Assembly (NCBI GenBank): GCA_027922465.2
Contig: BQMF02000028.1
Coordinates: 806,001-870,000 of the forward strand
Direction of reading: 5' to 3'
DNA length: 64,000 nucleotides
Source of the DNA: Turritopsis dohrnii
Lineage: Eukaryota; Cnidaria; Hydrozoa; Anthoathecata; Oceaniidae
Shown here: piece after piece, positions 21,207 to 30,583 of the stretch
Layout: each line of letters begins with the position of its first letter
Numbering within the stretch: the first letter of the stretch is position 1
Notes under the pieces: model-generated
What the model was told of the DNA's origin: nothing
Databases searched by the model: none
What the model saw: only the letters and a program-made list of their open reading frames with translations
Position numbers and translations under genes: made by a program

Positions 21207-21971
21207 TGATGTCAGAATAATTACAGTAGTGTTCCCCAAACAAATAGTACCTACCAAATAGTACATCTGATAACAGTGGAATAATTCAACCTAATACATC
21301 ATATATTCAAATATACAGGGACTCATTCGAAACTATGAAAAAAATACTCGTGATCAAATAAATAAAGTTCATTGACGAGAGTAACGATAGGCCTTTAGTG
21401 GGGCGTGATGCAAAAAAGGGACGGGCCCAAGATCTACTTTTGCAACGCTGTCTTTTTCGTAAACGTCTACATAAAATTATGAAAACCAATGATTTCATCC
21501 TTATAAAATTACTATGATTCACATTCCATCTTTATCATCTGTTTACATAGAAAATGCAACAATTTGATGGAAACAGGCCATTTTTTCAACGTGCTGAAAA
21601 ATGCGAGCGGAAAATTCATCCTGACCGGAAAATTCTGCCATATATAAAACATGCTTTACATATAACTACCTTAAGGGAAGAAATTATTTGCGAAAGAAAT
21701 ATGTGCGGAAGAAATTTTTGCGGAATTTATTTTTGCGAATTTGGGCCCAATTCGCAAAAATTTCTTCCGCAAATAAATCAAAATATCGCTCATTCGCAAA
21801 AATTTATTCCGCACTTTTTTTAGTTTTTCACATCCGCAAAAATTTATTCCGCAAAATAATGGTGTTATCAGTCTTTTTGGAACTCATATGGAAGAGATGG
21901 GAGACAAGCAAGAAAATAAAAAAAGAAAATGTTTTAAAATTTTCATTTTTATTCGTCAATGGTAATAACTT
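21207..21971. repeat. Second copy of the 773-bp tandem duplication
   Basis: Matches 20434-21198 base for base over most of its length. Similarity stops just inside the 3' end of the HIRAN gene of transposon B. The duplication therefore happened after B had inserted. Confidence 0.9.
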
Positions 21972-22545
21972 TACTGCCACGAGTGCTCTTAACTTGGTTC
22001 TTTACATTAAAAAAAGTCCTGATATCTCGAATATTAGTGTCATCTTTCTTTGCCTTCTTGCATTTTGATGAAGTCGTGCATGTCTCATGGAGATCTATCA
22101 TATGTTCCCACGGGTCATCTTGGGAAAGATACGATCCAGCAATTGAATCATTTTCTCTGGCGTCGTAGTGAAGATCGACCATGTCCTTGTATATGTCAAC
22201 TATTTGCCTGTTCTTGACTGTCGGTGCCATCAGTATTCTCACAATACTAGGGATTTCTAGTCCCCCTTGCACAAGAGGTGAAACACAATAGTTTGTTGAT
22301 GTGAGATCAACAAAGATCGTAGCAGCCCTATCCAGTAAAAACTTTGTAGGTCTTGAAATCTCCATTGGTAGATGCCCAACAGTCGTACCTGTGTTCTTTA
22401 AACAGATCTTTATCGCAAAAAAATCAAAAGCGTTGTCTTCTTCGTGTTTGGCAAACAGTTCATCTTCCAGGGTAGGTTGCCAGTACTTTCTGTAATAATG
22501 GAAACCTCTAACAGCGGAGGGAAATTTAAATACTTCCTGGACCAT
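21949..22545 (-). CDS. HIRAN-domain accessory protein of transposon B
   Basis: 198 residues, uninterrupted. The HIRAN fold spans about residues 8-120. It has an initial strand VRGFHYY, the HEEDNAFDFFAIKI block (compare N-x-x-D-x-x-A-I/V in the family) and VGHLPMEIS, the G-h-hP-x-E/R signature. HIRAN domains of HLTF and Rad5 bind single-stranded 3' DNA ends at stalled forks. The C-terminus is basic and contains IRTFFNVK, similar to the I-x-x-F-F part of a PCNA-binding motif but lacking Gln. The gene is divergent from the transposase, with a spacer of about 250 bp. A homologue lies in transposon C in the same relative position. Function in transposition is inferred; it could guide insertion to replication forks or protect ends. 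Confidence 0.7.
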   Translation of the reverse strand: MVQEVFKFPSAVRGFHYYRKYWQPTLEDELFAKHEEDNAFDFFAIKICLKNTGTTVGHLPMEISRPTKFLLDRAATIFVDLTSTNYCVSPLVQGGLEIPSIVRILMAPTVKNRQIVDIYKDMVDLHYDARENDSIAGSYLSQDDPWEHMIDLHETCTTSSKCKKAKKDDTNIRDIRTFFNVKNQVKSTRGSKVITIDE

Positions 22546-22801
22546 GACCTCTCATTGAAGTCTTACAAGACAAAAAATATTTTCATATATTCGAACATAT
22601 TTTCATATATTCGAACATATTTTCGAATACGTTAAACAAAAGAAATTATTTTATGATTTCAAACAAAAGAATATGACTCTCCAACGTACTTTGATATATA
22701 GAAAATATCAAAATTAAAAGGAGAGAAAAATGGAGAGCACATTGTTTATCTTTTTCCGCTGAAGTTTTTCTTTCTTATTGAACGGATAGAAAAAGCAACA
22801 A
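22546..22801. promoter_or_regulatory. Divergent spacer of transposon B with three TTCGAA palindromes
   Basis: Between the HIRAN start and the transposase region lie TTCGAA at 22590-22595, 22610-22615 and 22622-22627. The first two are inside 20-bp direct repeats (TTTTCATATATTCGAACATA). A similar cluster is present in the corresponding spacer of transposon C. A bidirectional promoter with repressor or transposase binding sites is an inference. Confidence 0.5.
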
Positions 22802-24477
22802 TGGCGACTGAGACAAGATATAAGAAGAAAATGATTGATGTACCAGGTATAATAATTTCAAATTTCTGCTCTTTTTAGTATGAATGTTGTTTAAAAATTT
22901 ACTCTGAAAGTAGTACTAGCCTTGTTTCATGTTTATTAGAATCGGCAGAAAAGTGACAACATATGCAACATATGCGTAGAGCATCAAAATGTTAAAGAAA
23001 GCTTGAAAAACATGAAGAAAAAAGGCTACGCTAAATTTACCGAAAACGAAAGATTTCTTATTGGAAAATATGCCGCTATTCATGGCCCTACAGCCGCTGT
23101 TCGAAAATTTAAAAAAACACACCCTCATTTAGACTTTGGTTAAAGTCAAGCAAGAGCACTCCGAAAAAAGTATCTGGACAATCACAATTCTGCAAATGTT
23201 GATAAACGAATTGTCCCGTTGAAGCGTGGCCGACCACTTATGTTAGGCAGCATTGATGAGAAAGTTCGCCAATTTCTTCAAATCATGAGACAAAAAGGAG
23301 GAGTTGTTAACACTGTTGTTGCCATCGCAACAGCAAAGGCTCTCATCGCAAAGAATGATCTGGAGCATCTCAAAGTCATAGATATTGAAGGTTCATCGTG
23401 GGCGAAAAGTCTCTTTCAAAGAATGGGATTCAAGAAGCGCACTAAAACAACATCTAAACCAAAAATACCAGAAAGAGCTAAAACTGAAGCTGCAATTGTT
23501 ATGCATCATCAAATTGTCGAATACGTTGAAAAATATAGCATCCCACCGTCCATGGTAATTAACATCGATCAAACCCCTTTGAAATATGCACCAGTTTCTA
23601 ACCAAACTATGGAAAAACAAGGAGCAAAACATGTGCCAATTCAAGGATCACCGCTACCTTCGGCATAACTTATGACAACCAATTTTTACCAATGCAGTTG
23701 ATATATGGGGGTAAAACTAGCCAAAGTTTTCCCAAATTTAAGTTCCCAGATTCCTTTTCACTCAGTGCTAACGAAAAACACTATAGTAACACCACGGAAT
23801 CACTGAAGCTTTTGGATGAAGTAATTATCCCATATGTCAATTCAGAACGTGAACGCCACAAGCTAGATCAAAACCACCACGCACTATTACTTCTAGACGT
23901 GTTTAGGGGTCAAATGACAGAACCAGTGCTGCAGAAATTGAAAGAAAACAACATTTTGATGACCCGAGTACCGGCAAACATGACACATCTCTTCCAACTC
24001 CTTGATTTAACGGTTAACGGTGCAGTTAAATCTTTCTTGAAGAAAAAATATACTGAATGGTATAGCACAGAAATTTTTAAGTCTCTCAACAACGGTGTTA
24101 AATTAGAAGACATCGAAATCAAATTGAAGTTGTCAGTATTAAAACCATTGCAAGCTAAATGGATTGTTGAACTATATGATTACCTCACCGCTCAAAAAGG
24201 CCATGCAATAATAGCAAATGGGTGGAAGTCAGCTGTAATCACAAATGCGATTGATAAAGGTTTGAAAAATCTACCTAGCCTTGACCCATTCGCCACCATT
24301 GATCCGCTAGAGAACAATGATGTTTCTACCAATGAAAGAAAACACAACGTAAGCCCCGACGAGGTGTCTAGTTTTGTGACCTACCATCAAGATGATGACG
24401 AAGATGAGGAAGAGTGGGAATCCGATGAACCAATCCGGAACATTTTTTCTATTTTTGAAGAAGAGGAAGATTATTAA
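22802..24477 (+). pseudogene. pogo-like DD35D transposase of transposon B
   Basis: Recognisable from about 22950: KFTENERFLIGKYAAIHGP (helix-turn-helix of the Psq type), a KRGRP linker, then a second DNA-binding region (23219-23520). The catalytic core has D1 in VINIDQTPL, D2 in LLLLDVFRGQ and D3 in LFQLLDLTV, with 35 residues between D2 and D3. The C-terminus is acidic. Defects are an in-frame TAA near 23141 and a frameshift between about 23655 and 23690, before the FLPMQLIYGG block. The first exon or start is unclear: a Met codon at 22802 opens a short segment and an intron may separate it from the rest. The protein is clearly related to that of transposon C and would bind the TIRs and cut and paste the element. 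Confidence 0.82.
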
Positions 24478-24742
24478 TTGTATTTTTAAATTTAGTTATA
24501 TTGTTCAACGTTTAACAACAAGTTGTTTCATAAAATTGAATTTTTTCTTTATTACAAACCCTGTTGTGGCTGAAATATTTTTGCTTTAATTTCAACATCC
24601 GCAAAAATAAATTCCGCAAATTTCTAGATGAAAAAGTCATTCGCAAAAATTTATTCCGCAATTAAGGCCATTTTGGACCTCTTAACCGCAAAAATTTCTT
24701 CCGCACATATTTCTTTCGCAAATAATTTCTTGCCTTAAGGTA

Positions 24743-25037
24743 TGTTATTACAGCATGTAGAGCCAGAGGTTGGAAAGTTGCTACTGCTGCATTCACAGGT
24801 GCTTTTGTGGAGATTTTCGTCAGTGTTTGCCAGTTGGGAAGAAAGCAAAAGCAACTGATATAGCAGTAGTTTGCTTGACAAGGTTTGCTATGTTGGCATC
24901 AGTGGTAAAATACTCACTTGCCAAGAACATGAGAGCCAGCCCATAAGACCAAGAATTCTGCGCTTGGTCATTACAACTTGGTAATGGTGAACTGCCAACA
25001 GAACAAAATGAACCAGTTAAGGGTTCTACATTAATTA
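24743..25037 (+). pseudogene. Helitron helicase fragment (left of transposon C)
   Basis: In one plus frame ACRARGWKVATAAFTGAF resembles the region after Walker A of Helitron Pif1 helicases. Near 24950 another frame reads EFCAWSLQLGNGELP, matching the F-x-x-W-L-L-x-I/L-G-x-G helicase block. The fragment abuts the right end of transposon B and is interrupted by transposon C at TA 25036-25037. The rest continues at 27623. It is a decayed Helitron of unknown relation to the one at 1-4999. Confidence 0.6.
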
Positions 25038-25264
25038 CCAAAAATTTCGGACTCTTATATTTCGGACATTAAAATTTCGGACATTAAATTTCGGACAAAA
25101 AAATCCCAATTTCGGACAATTTCGGACAAAAATTTCGGACAAAATCAAGAAATTCAGAAAATAAAAAACAACATAAAACTGTGCAATAACTACTTTGTTA
25201 AGCTTTTTATTCAAACAAAACAAATGGTACAACGATGTAGTCAGATCAAATCAGTGTCCACAGT

Positions 25265-26716
25265 TCAATCTAGGTCTAAAAACGGGTCATCTGGTGCAAG
25301 TTCTGCCTCAATAGCACTAGTAATTCCAGCTTGTTTAAACCCGTTTTTGATCAACTCCGATGAATTTCTCAAATGGTCATACAAGCCGATGATCCACCTT
25401 GCATGAAGGGGCTTCATCACTGTAAGGCCAGTTGCAATTTTCACATCATATATGTTTACGCCATCGGAAAGCTGTTTTGTCACCTGTCCAGAATACCAGT
25501 CGCTAAACTTTTTGTTGAGAAACTGCTTAGCGTTTCCAGTGATCGTTAAATCCAAAACTTGAAATATGTGCGTTAGATTTGGCGGCACATAAACGCTAAC
25601 ACAATGGTTGTCTTCAATCATCTTCAACACCTTGTCGGTCTTTTGTCCCTTGAAAACATCATAAATTAGAAGTGCCTTTTGATCGTCAGGCAATCCAAGT
25701 TCTTCTTTTTTCTTTTCAAGATAAGGGAAGATGATTTCTTGGAGATGTTCTATAGCCTTTTCTTCGTTGCTCCAGTGGTTTGCGCTATGCGTTATGTTAA
25801 AACCATCTGGAAACTCGATTTTTGGATGACATCGACTGGTCGTACCTTCGTAGATCACCTGCATTGGTAAGAATAACCCAGATTTTGTGACTGAAAAAGT
25901 CCCAGTTATCTGTTTTTTCTTACCTTTGCCAACAAGTGGTACCGATTTTGTACCTTTGACTTCCAACGTCTGATTTGGACTCGAAACATAGGATAGAGGC
26001 GTCTGGTCATAATTAATAATCAAATCGTCAGGAATTTCGTGCAAGGACTGAAAAAACTTTATTTTCCGTTGAAAATTTAACTTTGCTTCATTTAGAAACC
26101 CTGGGCTAACAGGAAGCTTTTCAGTTGTGGCTTTTCTTCTGACCATCTTCATGTTCTCTTTTTCCATTCGATAAAGAACATTTCGCCCCCACTGATGGTT
26201 GAGCGATAAGTACCCTCCATTTTCAACAAGAATGGATCGATCATTGGCCTCGATGATACCTTTTGCAACGCTCGTTACGACAGCAGTGCTGATCGGTGCT
26301 CCTCGAAGTCGTAGACATCTTACTAACTCGATTGTTTTCTTCATGATGTCCTCGGGGAGTAAAGAGGGTCGTCCTTGTTTCTTCAATTTCTTAGGAGGAT
26401 TTGATGCGATTTTCTTAAAGTCACTAACTGATTGCTTTTTCAAACCAGGATATCTATGTTGAAAGTCACGTACAGTTTTGGCTACGGTATACTTATTTGC
26501 ATAGCTACCAATTTCAATCTTTTCTTCAAGAGTCCACATACGGTATTTTCCCCGTTTCGCCCCTTTCTCTTCCAAGGATAAAAGGCTTTTCCTGACTTCT
26601 TCTCTCTCTCGTGGGGTGATAATTGGTTCATCATCAGTAGTAGCAGAAGTTTCACCCAGAGCGTCGCTTGGTTTTTTCGGAACTTTTTGAAAGTAATTAT
26701 AAAGGTTGTTCGACAT
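25265..26716 (-). CDS. pogo-like DD35D transposase of transposon C, intact
   Basis: 483 residues from an ATG at 26716, with no stop. Residues 3-9 (NNLYNYF) look like a PCNA-binding PIP motif without the Gln; pogo transposase is known to bind PCNA through such a motif. Residues about 57-110 form a first helix-turn-helix (WTLEEKIEIG, VRDFQHRYP), then a GRPSLL hook and a CENP-B-like second DNA-binding region (about 120-200). The catalytic core has D237 (IINYDQTPL), D353 (LLIYDVFKGQ) and D389 (IFQVLDLTI), with 35 residues between the last two. The length is usual for pogo and Tigger transposases. It should bind the ATTTCGGAC repeats at the ends and carry out cut-and-paste at TA sites. It is possibly still active; expression is unknown. 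Confidence 0.9.
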   Translation of the reverse strand: MSNNLYNYFQKVPKKPSDALGETSATTDDEPIITPREREEVRKSLLSLEEKGAKRGKYRMWTLEEKIEIGSYANKYTVAKTVRDFQHRYPGLKKQSVSDFKKIASNPPKKLKKQGRPSLLPEDIMKKTIELVRCLRLRGAPISTAVVTSVAKGIIEANDRSILVENGGYLSLNHQWGRNVLYRMEKENMKMVRRKATTEKLPVSPGFLNEAKLNFQRKIKFFQSLHEIPDDLIINYDQTPLSYVSSPNQTLEVKGTKSVPLVGKGKKKQITGTFSVTKSGLFLPMQVIYEGTTSRCHPKIEFPDGFNITHSANHWSNEEKAIEHLQEIIFPYLEKKKEELGLPDDQKALLIYDVFKGQKTDKVLKMIEDNHCVSVYVPPNLTHIFQVLDLTITGNAKQFLNKKFSDWYSGQVTKQLSDGVNIYDVKIATGLTVMKPLHARWIIGLYDHLRNSSELIKNGFKQAGITSAIEAELAPDDPFLDLD

Positions 26717-26942
26717 CTTGATATTTTCTACTTACTGTATGAATCTGATCACTAACAAAACAATAGACTCCCTTTAGTGAATCAAAACATTCGATTTATA
26801 TCAATAGATAGGAAATTCGAATTCGAAATTCGAATTTTGAGTTCGAAAGTTTGTTCAATATCATTTAAGACACGTGAAGTATTTTAAAATCGGTGACAGT
26901 TGAACGTAAATTGTTACTTTTGTACCACGAGTTTTATCCATT
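26717..26942. promoter_or_regulatory. Divergent spacer of transposon C with four TTCGAA palindromes
   Basis: TTCGAA occurs at 26816-26821, 26822-26827, 26829-26834 and 26842-26847, all within 32 bp. The same hexamer is clustered in the spacer of transposon B although the surrounding sequence is different. It probably holds both promoters. Autoregulation by one of the two element proteins is an inference. Confidence 0.55.
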
Positions 26943-27500
26943 ATGGAAACGTCATTTCAAACATTGATTGCTTGTCGCGGCTGGCATGTCTATGGGAAAA
27001 GCCTCTGGCCCAATCCTAGGCAGGGTGAACCATTGAATGTAAAAAAAGAAGAATGTCAGGAAGCATTAATTCATGATCCCCATTCAATTGCAGTTACACG
27101 GAAGACCAGAGCTCGTCTGATACCGGATATCGTGGGTCATTTTCCGCTTGAAATTTCACACTATATTTGGTTCTTTATTCATCGTGGTGGGCGTGTCGCA
27201 TGTATAGTACATGATCCAAAGTACAGACGATCTCCCATACCGAAAGGGGGTTTGGAAATTGTCTTGAAAGTTACATTCAGTATCGCAGAGAAAAATAAAA
27301 GATATATAGAAAGGTTGCGCAATCTAATTGCAGAAAATTATGAAACACCGACTGAAAAGCGCAGACCAGATGAAACCGATTGTGCTATGGAAAAATCCAA
27401 CCAGGACAGCTTTGAAGTGGGCGATGAGGCCGAGGATGATGAACTAGACATAAATTTTATTACAGATGAGGAAATTCTTGAGGAGGAGGAGACTGACTAG
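26943..27500 (+). CDS. HIRAN-domain accessory protein of transposon C
   Basis: 185 residues from an ATG at 26943. It aligns by eye with the HIRAN protein of transposon B: CRGWHVYGKSLWP versus VRGFHYYRKYWQP, HDPHSIAVT versus AFDFFAIKI, IVGHFPLEIS versus VGHLPMEIS, and PKGGLEI versus VQGGLEI. These are the HIRAN strands and the conserved G-H-h-P-h-E-I turn. The C-terminal third (about residues 135-185) is strongly acidic (DEAEDDELD, EEILEEEE). HIRAN domains recognise DNA ends in fork-remodelling enzymes; here the domain stands alone without helicase or RING parts. Divergent orientation to an intact transposase suggests a dedicated partner in transposition or regulation. Confidence 0.72.
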   Translation: METSFQTLIACRGWHVYGKSLWPNPRQGEPLNVKKEECQEALIHDPHSIAVTRKTRARLIPDIVGHFPLEISHYIWFFIHRGGRVACIVHDPKYRRSPIPKGGLEIVLKVTFSIAEKNKRYIERLRNLIAENYETPTEKRRPDETDCAMEKSNQDSFEVGDEAEDDELDINFITDEEILEEEETD

Positions 27501-27622
27501 AGACAATGAACTGACTGATTATGTATTTATATATGACATGTCTTAAAAAAATTTTGTTGTATTTTTTAAAAAATCATGAAAAATATGGTCTCGAAAAATT
27601 TCGGACGCTTTTAAATTTTTGG

Positions 27623-27965
27623 TACTTAATGTATTGAAATCCATGATTGTTGCGTTGTTCCCAAAAACAATTCAATTGTATTGGTGATGCATGACGGATT
27701 GGCACCTGACCAATATACCTCAACAGCCATTCTGACACCAACAAACGAGCAATCATTGATCATTAACAATGAGGTGTTGGACAGATTGCAAGGAGATGCA
27801 GTTTGTTATTACAGTGCTGACGAAATTGTATGTGGCGATGAAGCCAAGGTGCAAAATTATCCGCTTTACTTTCTGAATAAGATAACACCATTGAGTGTGC
27901 CTTCGAGTATGCCACATTGTTTGAAACTTAAAGTTGGAGCTATTATTATCTTTTTGAGAATCTGA
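27623..27965 (+). pseudogene. Helitron helicase fragment (right of transposon C)
   Basis: From about 27700 the plus strand reads AILTPTNEQSLIINNEVLDRL, followed by YYSADEIV, FLNKITPLSVPSSMPHCL and LKVGAIIIFLRI. This is the C-terminal helicase block of Helitron proteins (RAILxPxN...N...G...Y.S.D..., then FLN...G.P.H.L.LK.G..I.LLRN). It continues the fragment at 24743-25037 across the transposon C insertion. It ends at TGA near 27965 and the remaining helicase motifs are missing. Confidence 0.78.
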
Positions 27966-28671
27966 ACATCGAAAAAGGTTTATGTAATGGCACCTGCTTG
28001 ATTGTTCGTGAATTTATTTTACTAAAGCTGAAGTTTTGACAGTGTCAGCAGTTGGAGAATTCATTTTCCTACTGTTTGAATTAAGGGTTCCGTTGGGGTT
28101 AGGTCAGGGTCAGGTATTGTCATGACACCAACAATATCATCAGTGTACCACCGGAAACTGATATTTTTAGGTTTGGTTATCTTTGAAACTCAGAATCAAA
28201 ATCCTTTGCACATACCAAGTATATAGATCAAAACAAAAGATATGCAGAATTAAGTTACTGTAATATTTGTGGGAAGACAACTTTCCATTGATATAACCTT
28301 GTTTATGGTGGCCGATTAGAGCAATAGCAGTTTTTATCGATTTCTTTTGTTTTTCTTACATTAAATTTGTTTATTTTGCTTTTTCTTTCTTTTTACTATT
28401 TTTTTCAGTGTTGTTCTTTTCTTTTTTTTGCAAATTCACATTTCTTCATTACTTTTTTCTTACTTTTTTCCCTACTTTTTTATTATTTTATTTCGCTACT
28501 ATTTTTCTCCTTTTTTTTTCGTTACTGCTTTTTATACTTTTTCTCGTTAGCTACTTTTTTGTTACTTTTTTACTACTATTTTTACATTTTAAAATAACAA
28601 ACAAGTAAAGAAAAACTAAAGTAAAGTAAAAAAAAATAGTGTTCGTGGCCGAGGAGGGCAATAGCGATATA
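27966..28671. other. Gene-free stretch with long T-rich low-complexity tract
   Basis: 28335-28600 is a pyrimidine-rich, T-dominated tract with interspersed ACT units; reading frames in it are artefacts of composition. The 20-bp block TGGCCGATTAGAGCAATAGC at 28309-28328 resembles blocks at 28646-28665 and 34347-34366 that lie just outside transposon D. Confidence 0.6.
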
Positions 28672-28830
28672 TGACGTTCCAGGGGATTTTGATAACAAAC
28701 GATATTAACGTTAATATCGTTAATATCGTTATTATCGTTAATATCGTTAATGGAACTACAGAGTAACGTTATTATCGTTTATATCGCTAATATCGTTAAT
28801 ATCGTTAATATGGTTAGAGCACAGATTACC
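28672..28830. repeat. Left terminal inverted repeat of transposon D with TTAATATCG iterations
   Basis: The terminal 40 bp match the inverted right end. The rest consists of repeated TTAATATCG and TTATTATCG units, themselves near-palindromic with CGATATTAA. Such iterated motifs are candidate transposase-binding sites. Confidence 0.8.
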
Positions 28831-29439
28831 GTTACTATCGTCCAAAAGTTTTGTTCAAGACGTTTGTTTATACATTTCACATACGTGTGTCGTTTTATGA
28901 AGTTCTAAAATAACCGCGATTTAATTATTATTTCGCCAAATAGCAATCAATTCAAAACAAACTCGCTTGTTCATGACATGATAAACTCTGATTCATTCAA
29001 TTATGACACGCGGACATATATTTTTTCTAGAAATAACAAAGCACTTTTTTTTCATTTGTTATTCCTGTACCTTCAGCACAAATTTGAAAAGCCACTTTAA
29101 AATACCATGTCATTCGATTTGGTAATGTATTATTTTGAAATGTACATTTGCAGGTAGCACGCGTTTGTGTATTAAATTGAACTTAATTAGCTGGTTCTTA
29201 TATTCATTTGGAGATTAAAGATACAGAAGTAAGTTCGAAAGCAAGCACGAGTAGAAACCGTCTGCTATAATTCTTTTTTCTGAATTGTTCGACGGGTTGC
29301 CATTCTATAAGCTCTTGGGAAAAAAAAACTTTACATTATTAAAGACACGTTACATTAAAGTTTTTTTCGATAGCAAAACTTTTATCATTATTCTTTCGAA
29401 AGACATTTCACTTGTACTGGGTGAAGATGTACCCTTAAT

Positions 29440-29905
29440 TAAATTAGTGAGGGCTGAATTGTTTTAAAATATACTCCCGCTAGATTCGTAATGTTAGAAT
29501 TAAAATTTTACTTTAGTTGGATAACTTAGACCTCAAATAGAAAAAAATCGAAGGTGTCAAAAATTTTGTCCACTTGGGTCACGTGTGCTGACGTCAGTAA
29601 TATTCTGGGTCAGCAAAAAAAAAAATGTCATCATTTCTTAAAGTGTTTGGTACCATTCGAAAGACAATTGCAATCGGAGCAGAAAATACAAGAACACTGT
29701 ATTCTGAAAAGTTATTGTTCCAAAGTTACAAGCAATTGAAATTTGTATAAAATGCAGACCGATAATCTAATGACCAGATGGTAAACCTTCTTTTTTGAGA
29801 TGTTAACTTGGTGTAAAATGTTTGAAATATGGCAATGATGTCAAAATTGGTCTAAATATTTGTTTTACATGAACACTATATGTTTGTACATCACCTGATA
29901 TAATC
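29440..29905. repeat. Left arm of internal 400-plus-bp inverted repeat of transposon D
   Basis: Sequence around GTGAGGGCTGAATTG, GTCACGTGTGCTGACGTCAG and GCAGACCGATAATCTAATGA recurs inverted at 33335-33745. The two arms are highly similar. The DNA between the outer TIR and this arm differs on the two sides, so this may mark the true ancestral ends or a nested element. Confidence 0.8.
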
Positions 29906-30087
29906 AGAACTCACATTAGGCTTCTTTTCTTTTTTGCTTCTAGATTACATTTGAATAGCACAGGTCTTCGAGTCAACAAGCTTTTATTAGATAAATTTAC
30001 ACTTAATGTAGTTTTATGCAGAAAGTCAACTAGATTGGTTCTGTTATCAGAATTTATTAATTTAGTAGCTAGTAAAAAATGAGTAAT

Positions 30088-30573
30088 GAGTTTTTCTGAA
30101 GCTAACGAGTTAGAAGGAAATATCCATCCTCCGAAACGTCAAAAGAAGAATTTTTCAGAGCTATGTATTGTATGCCGCATGGTTGATAAAAAGAAAAAAG
30201 TATACCTACATTCAACGTTTTTATCATAGTTAGACACGATATACCAGGCCAACTTGTTGTTTATAAATAACAATTTTGCTAGCTACAATGCGTATCTTCA
30301 TTATACTTTAACCAAACTCTAGATATGCTTATTATTTCATATCAGATTGTGGGGAATCCTTCAATGCAAGCTTTTGAAAAGTTACTATGTGACCTTAAAG
30401 ACAGAGCATCATATGGAGAGGATGATATGAAAGAATGTTGTAACCATATTGGAGAAGTGGGTGCTGCGGAACTTTTAGAGAATGGTAGTCTATATCACTT
30501 AGAGTGCTATAAGAAGATTACGAATAAAACCTCCAAAGATAGGGCAAAGGAAAGATTTGAACAAAAAAAGTAA
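30088..30573 (+). pseudogene. N-terminal zinc-finger-like segment of the transposon D protein (two exons inferred)
   Basis: A Met codon at 30088 opens NFSELCIVCRMVDKKKK. A GTATAC donor follows at about 30199, and an AG acceptor near 30344 opens the segment up to 30573 in matching phase. The second part contains CCNHIG and LYHLECYKKITNK, so Cys and His ligands from both parts could form a zinc finger. The C-terminus is basic (DRAKERFEQKK). The frame is then lost in an A-run at about 30562-30570, before the large downstream frame. The intron is inferred from splice consensus and continuity of the Cys/His pattern. Confidence 0.6.
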
Positions 30574-30583
30574 AGAGCATTAA

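Larger units (their letters stand above)
21669..24740 (+). mobile_element. Transposon B: pogo-like DDE element carrying a HIRAN gene
   Basis: The left end CCTTAAGGGAAGAAATTATT at 21669 and its inverted right end (CCTTAAGGCAAGAAATTATT) at 24740 are flanked by TA (21667-21668 and 24741-24742). Subterminal TTTGCGGAA and TTTGCGAA motifs recur at both ends. Inside are two divergent genes, a HIRAN-domain protein on the minus strand and a DD35D transposase on the plus strand. The transposase is broken, so this copy is probably not autonomous. The same gene order is found in transposon C. Confidence 0.85.
25038..27622 (-). mobile_element. Transposon C: pogo-like DDE element with intact transposase and HIRAN genes
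   Basis: The left end CCAAAAATTTCGGACTC and the inverted right end CCAAAAATTT are flanked by TA (25036-25037 and 27623-27624). ATTTCGGAC or TTTCGGACA is repeated at least six times in the left 110 bp and once near the right end, a likely transposase-binding array. Both genes are open: a transposase on the minus strand and a HIRAN protein on the plus strand, divergent. The element interrupts a Helitron helicase whose halves flank it. The ends differ from those of B, so this is a separate family with the same organisation. Confidence 0.87.

Noticed and set aside
28367..28608. Two overlapping Phe/Leu-rich reading frames
   Set aside because: They are translations of a T-rich low-complexity tract with no start context or motif.
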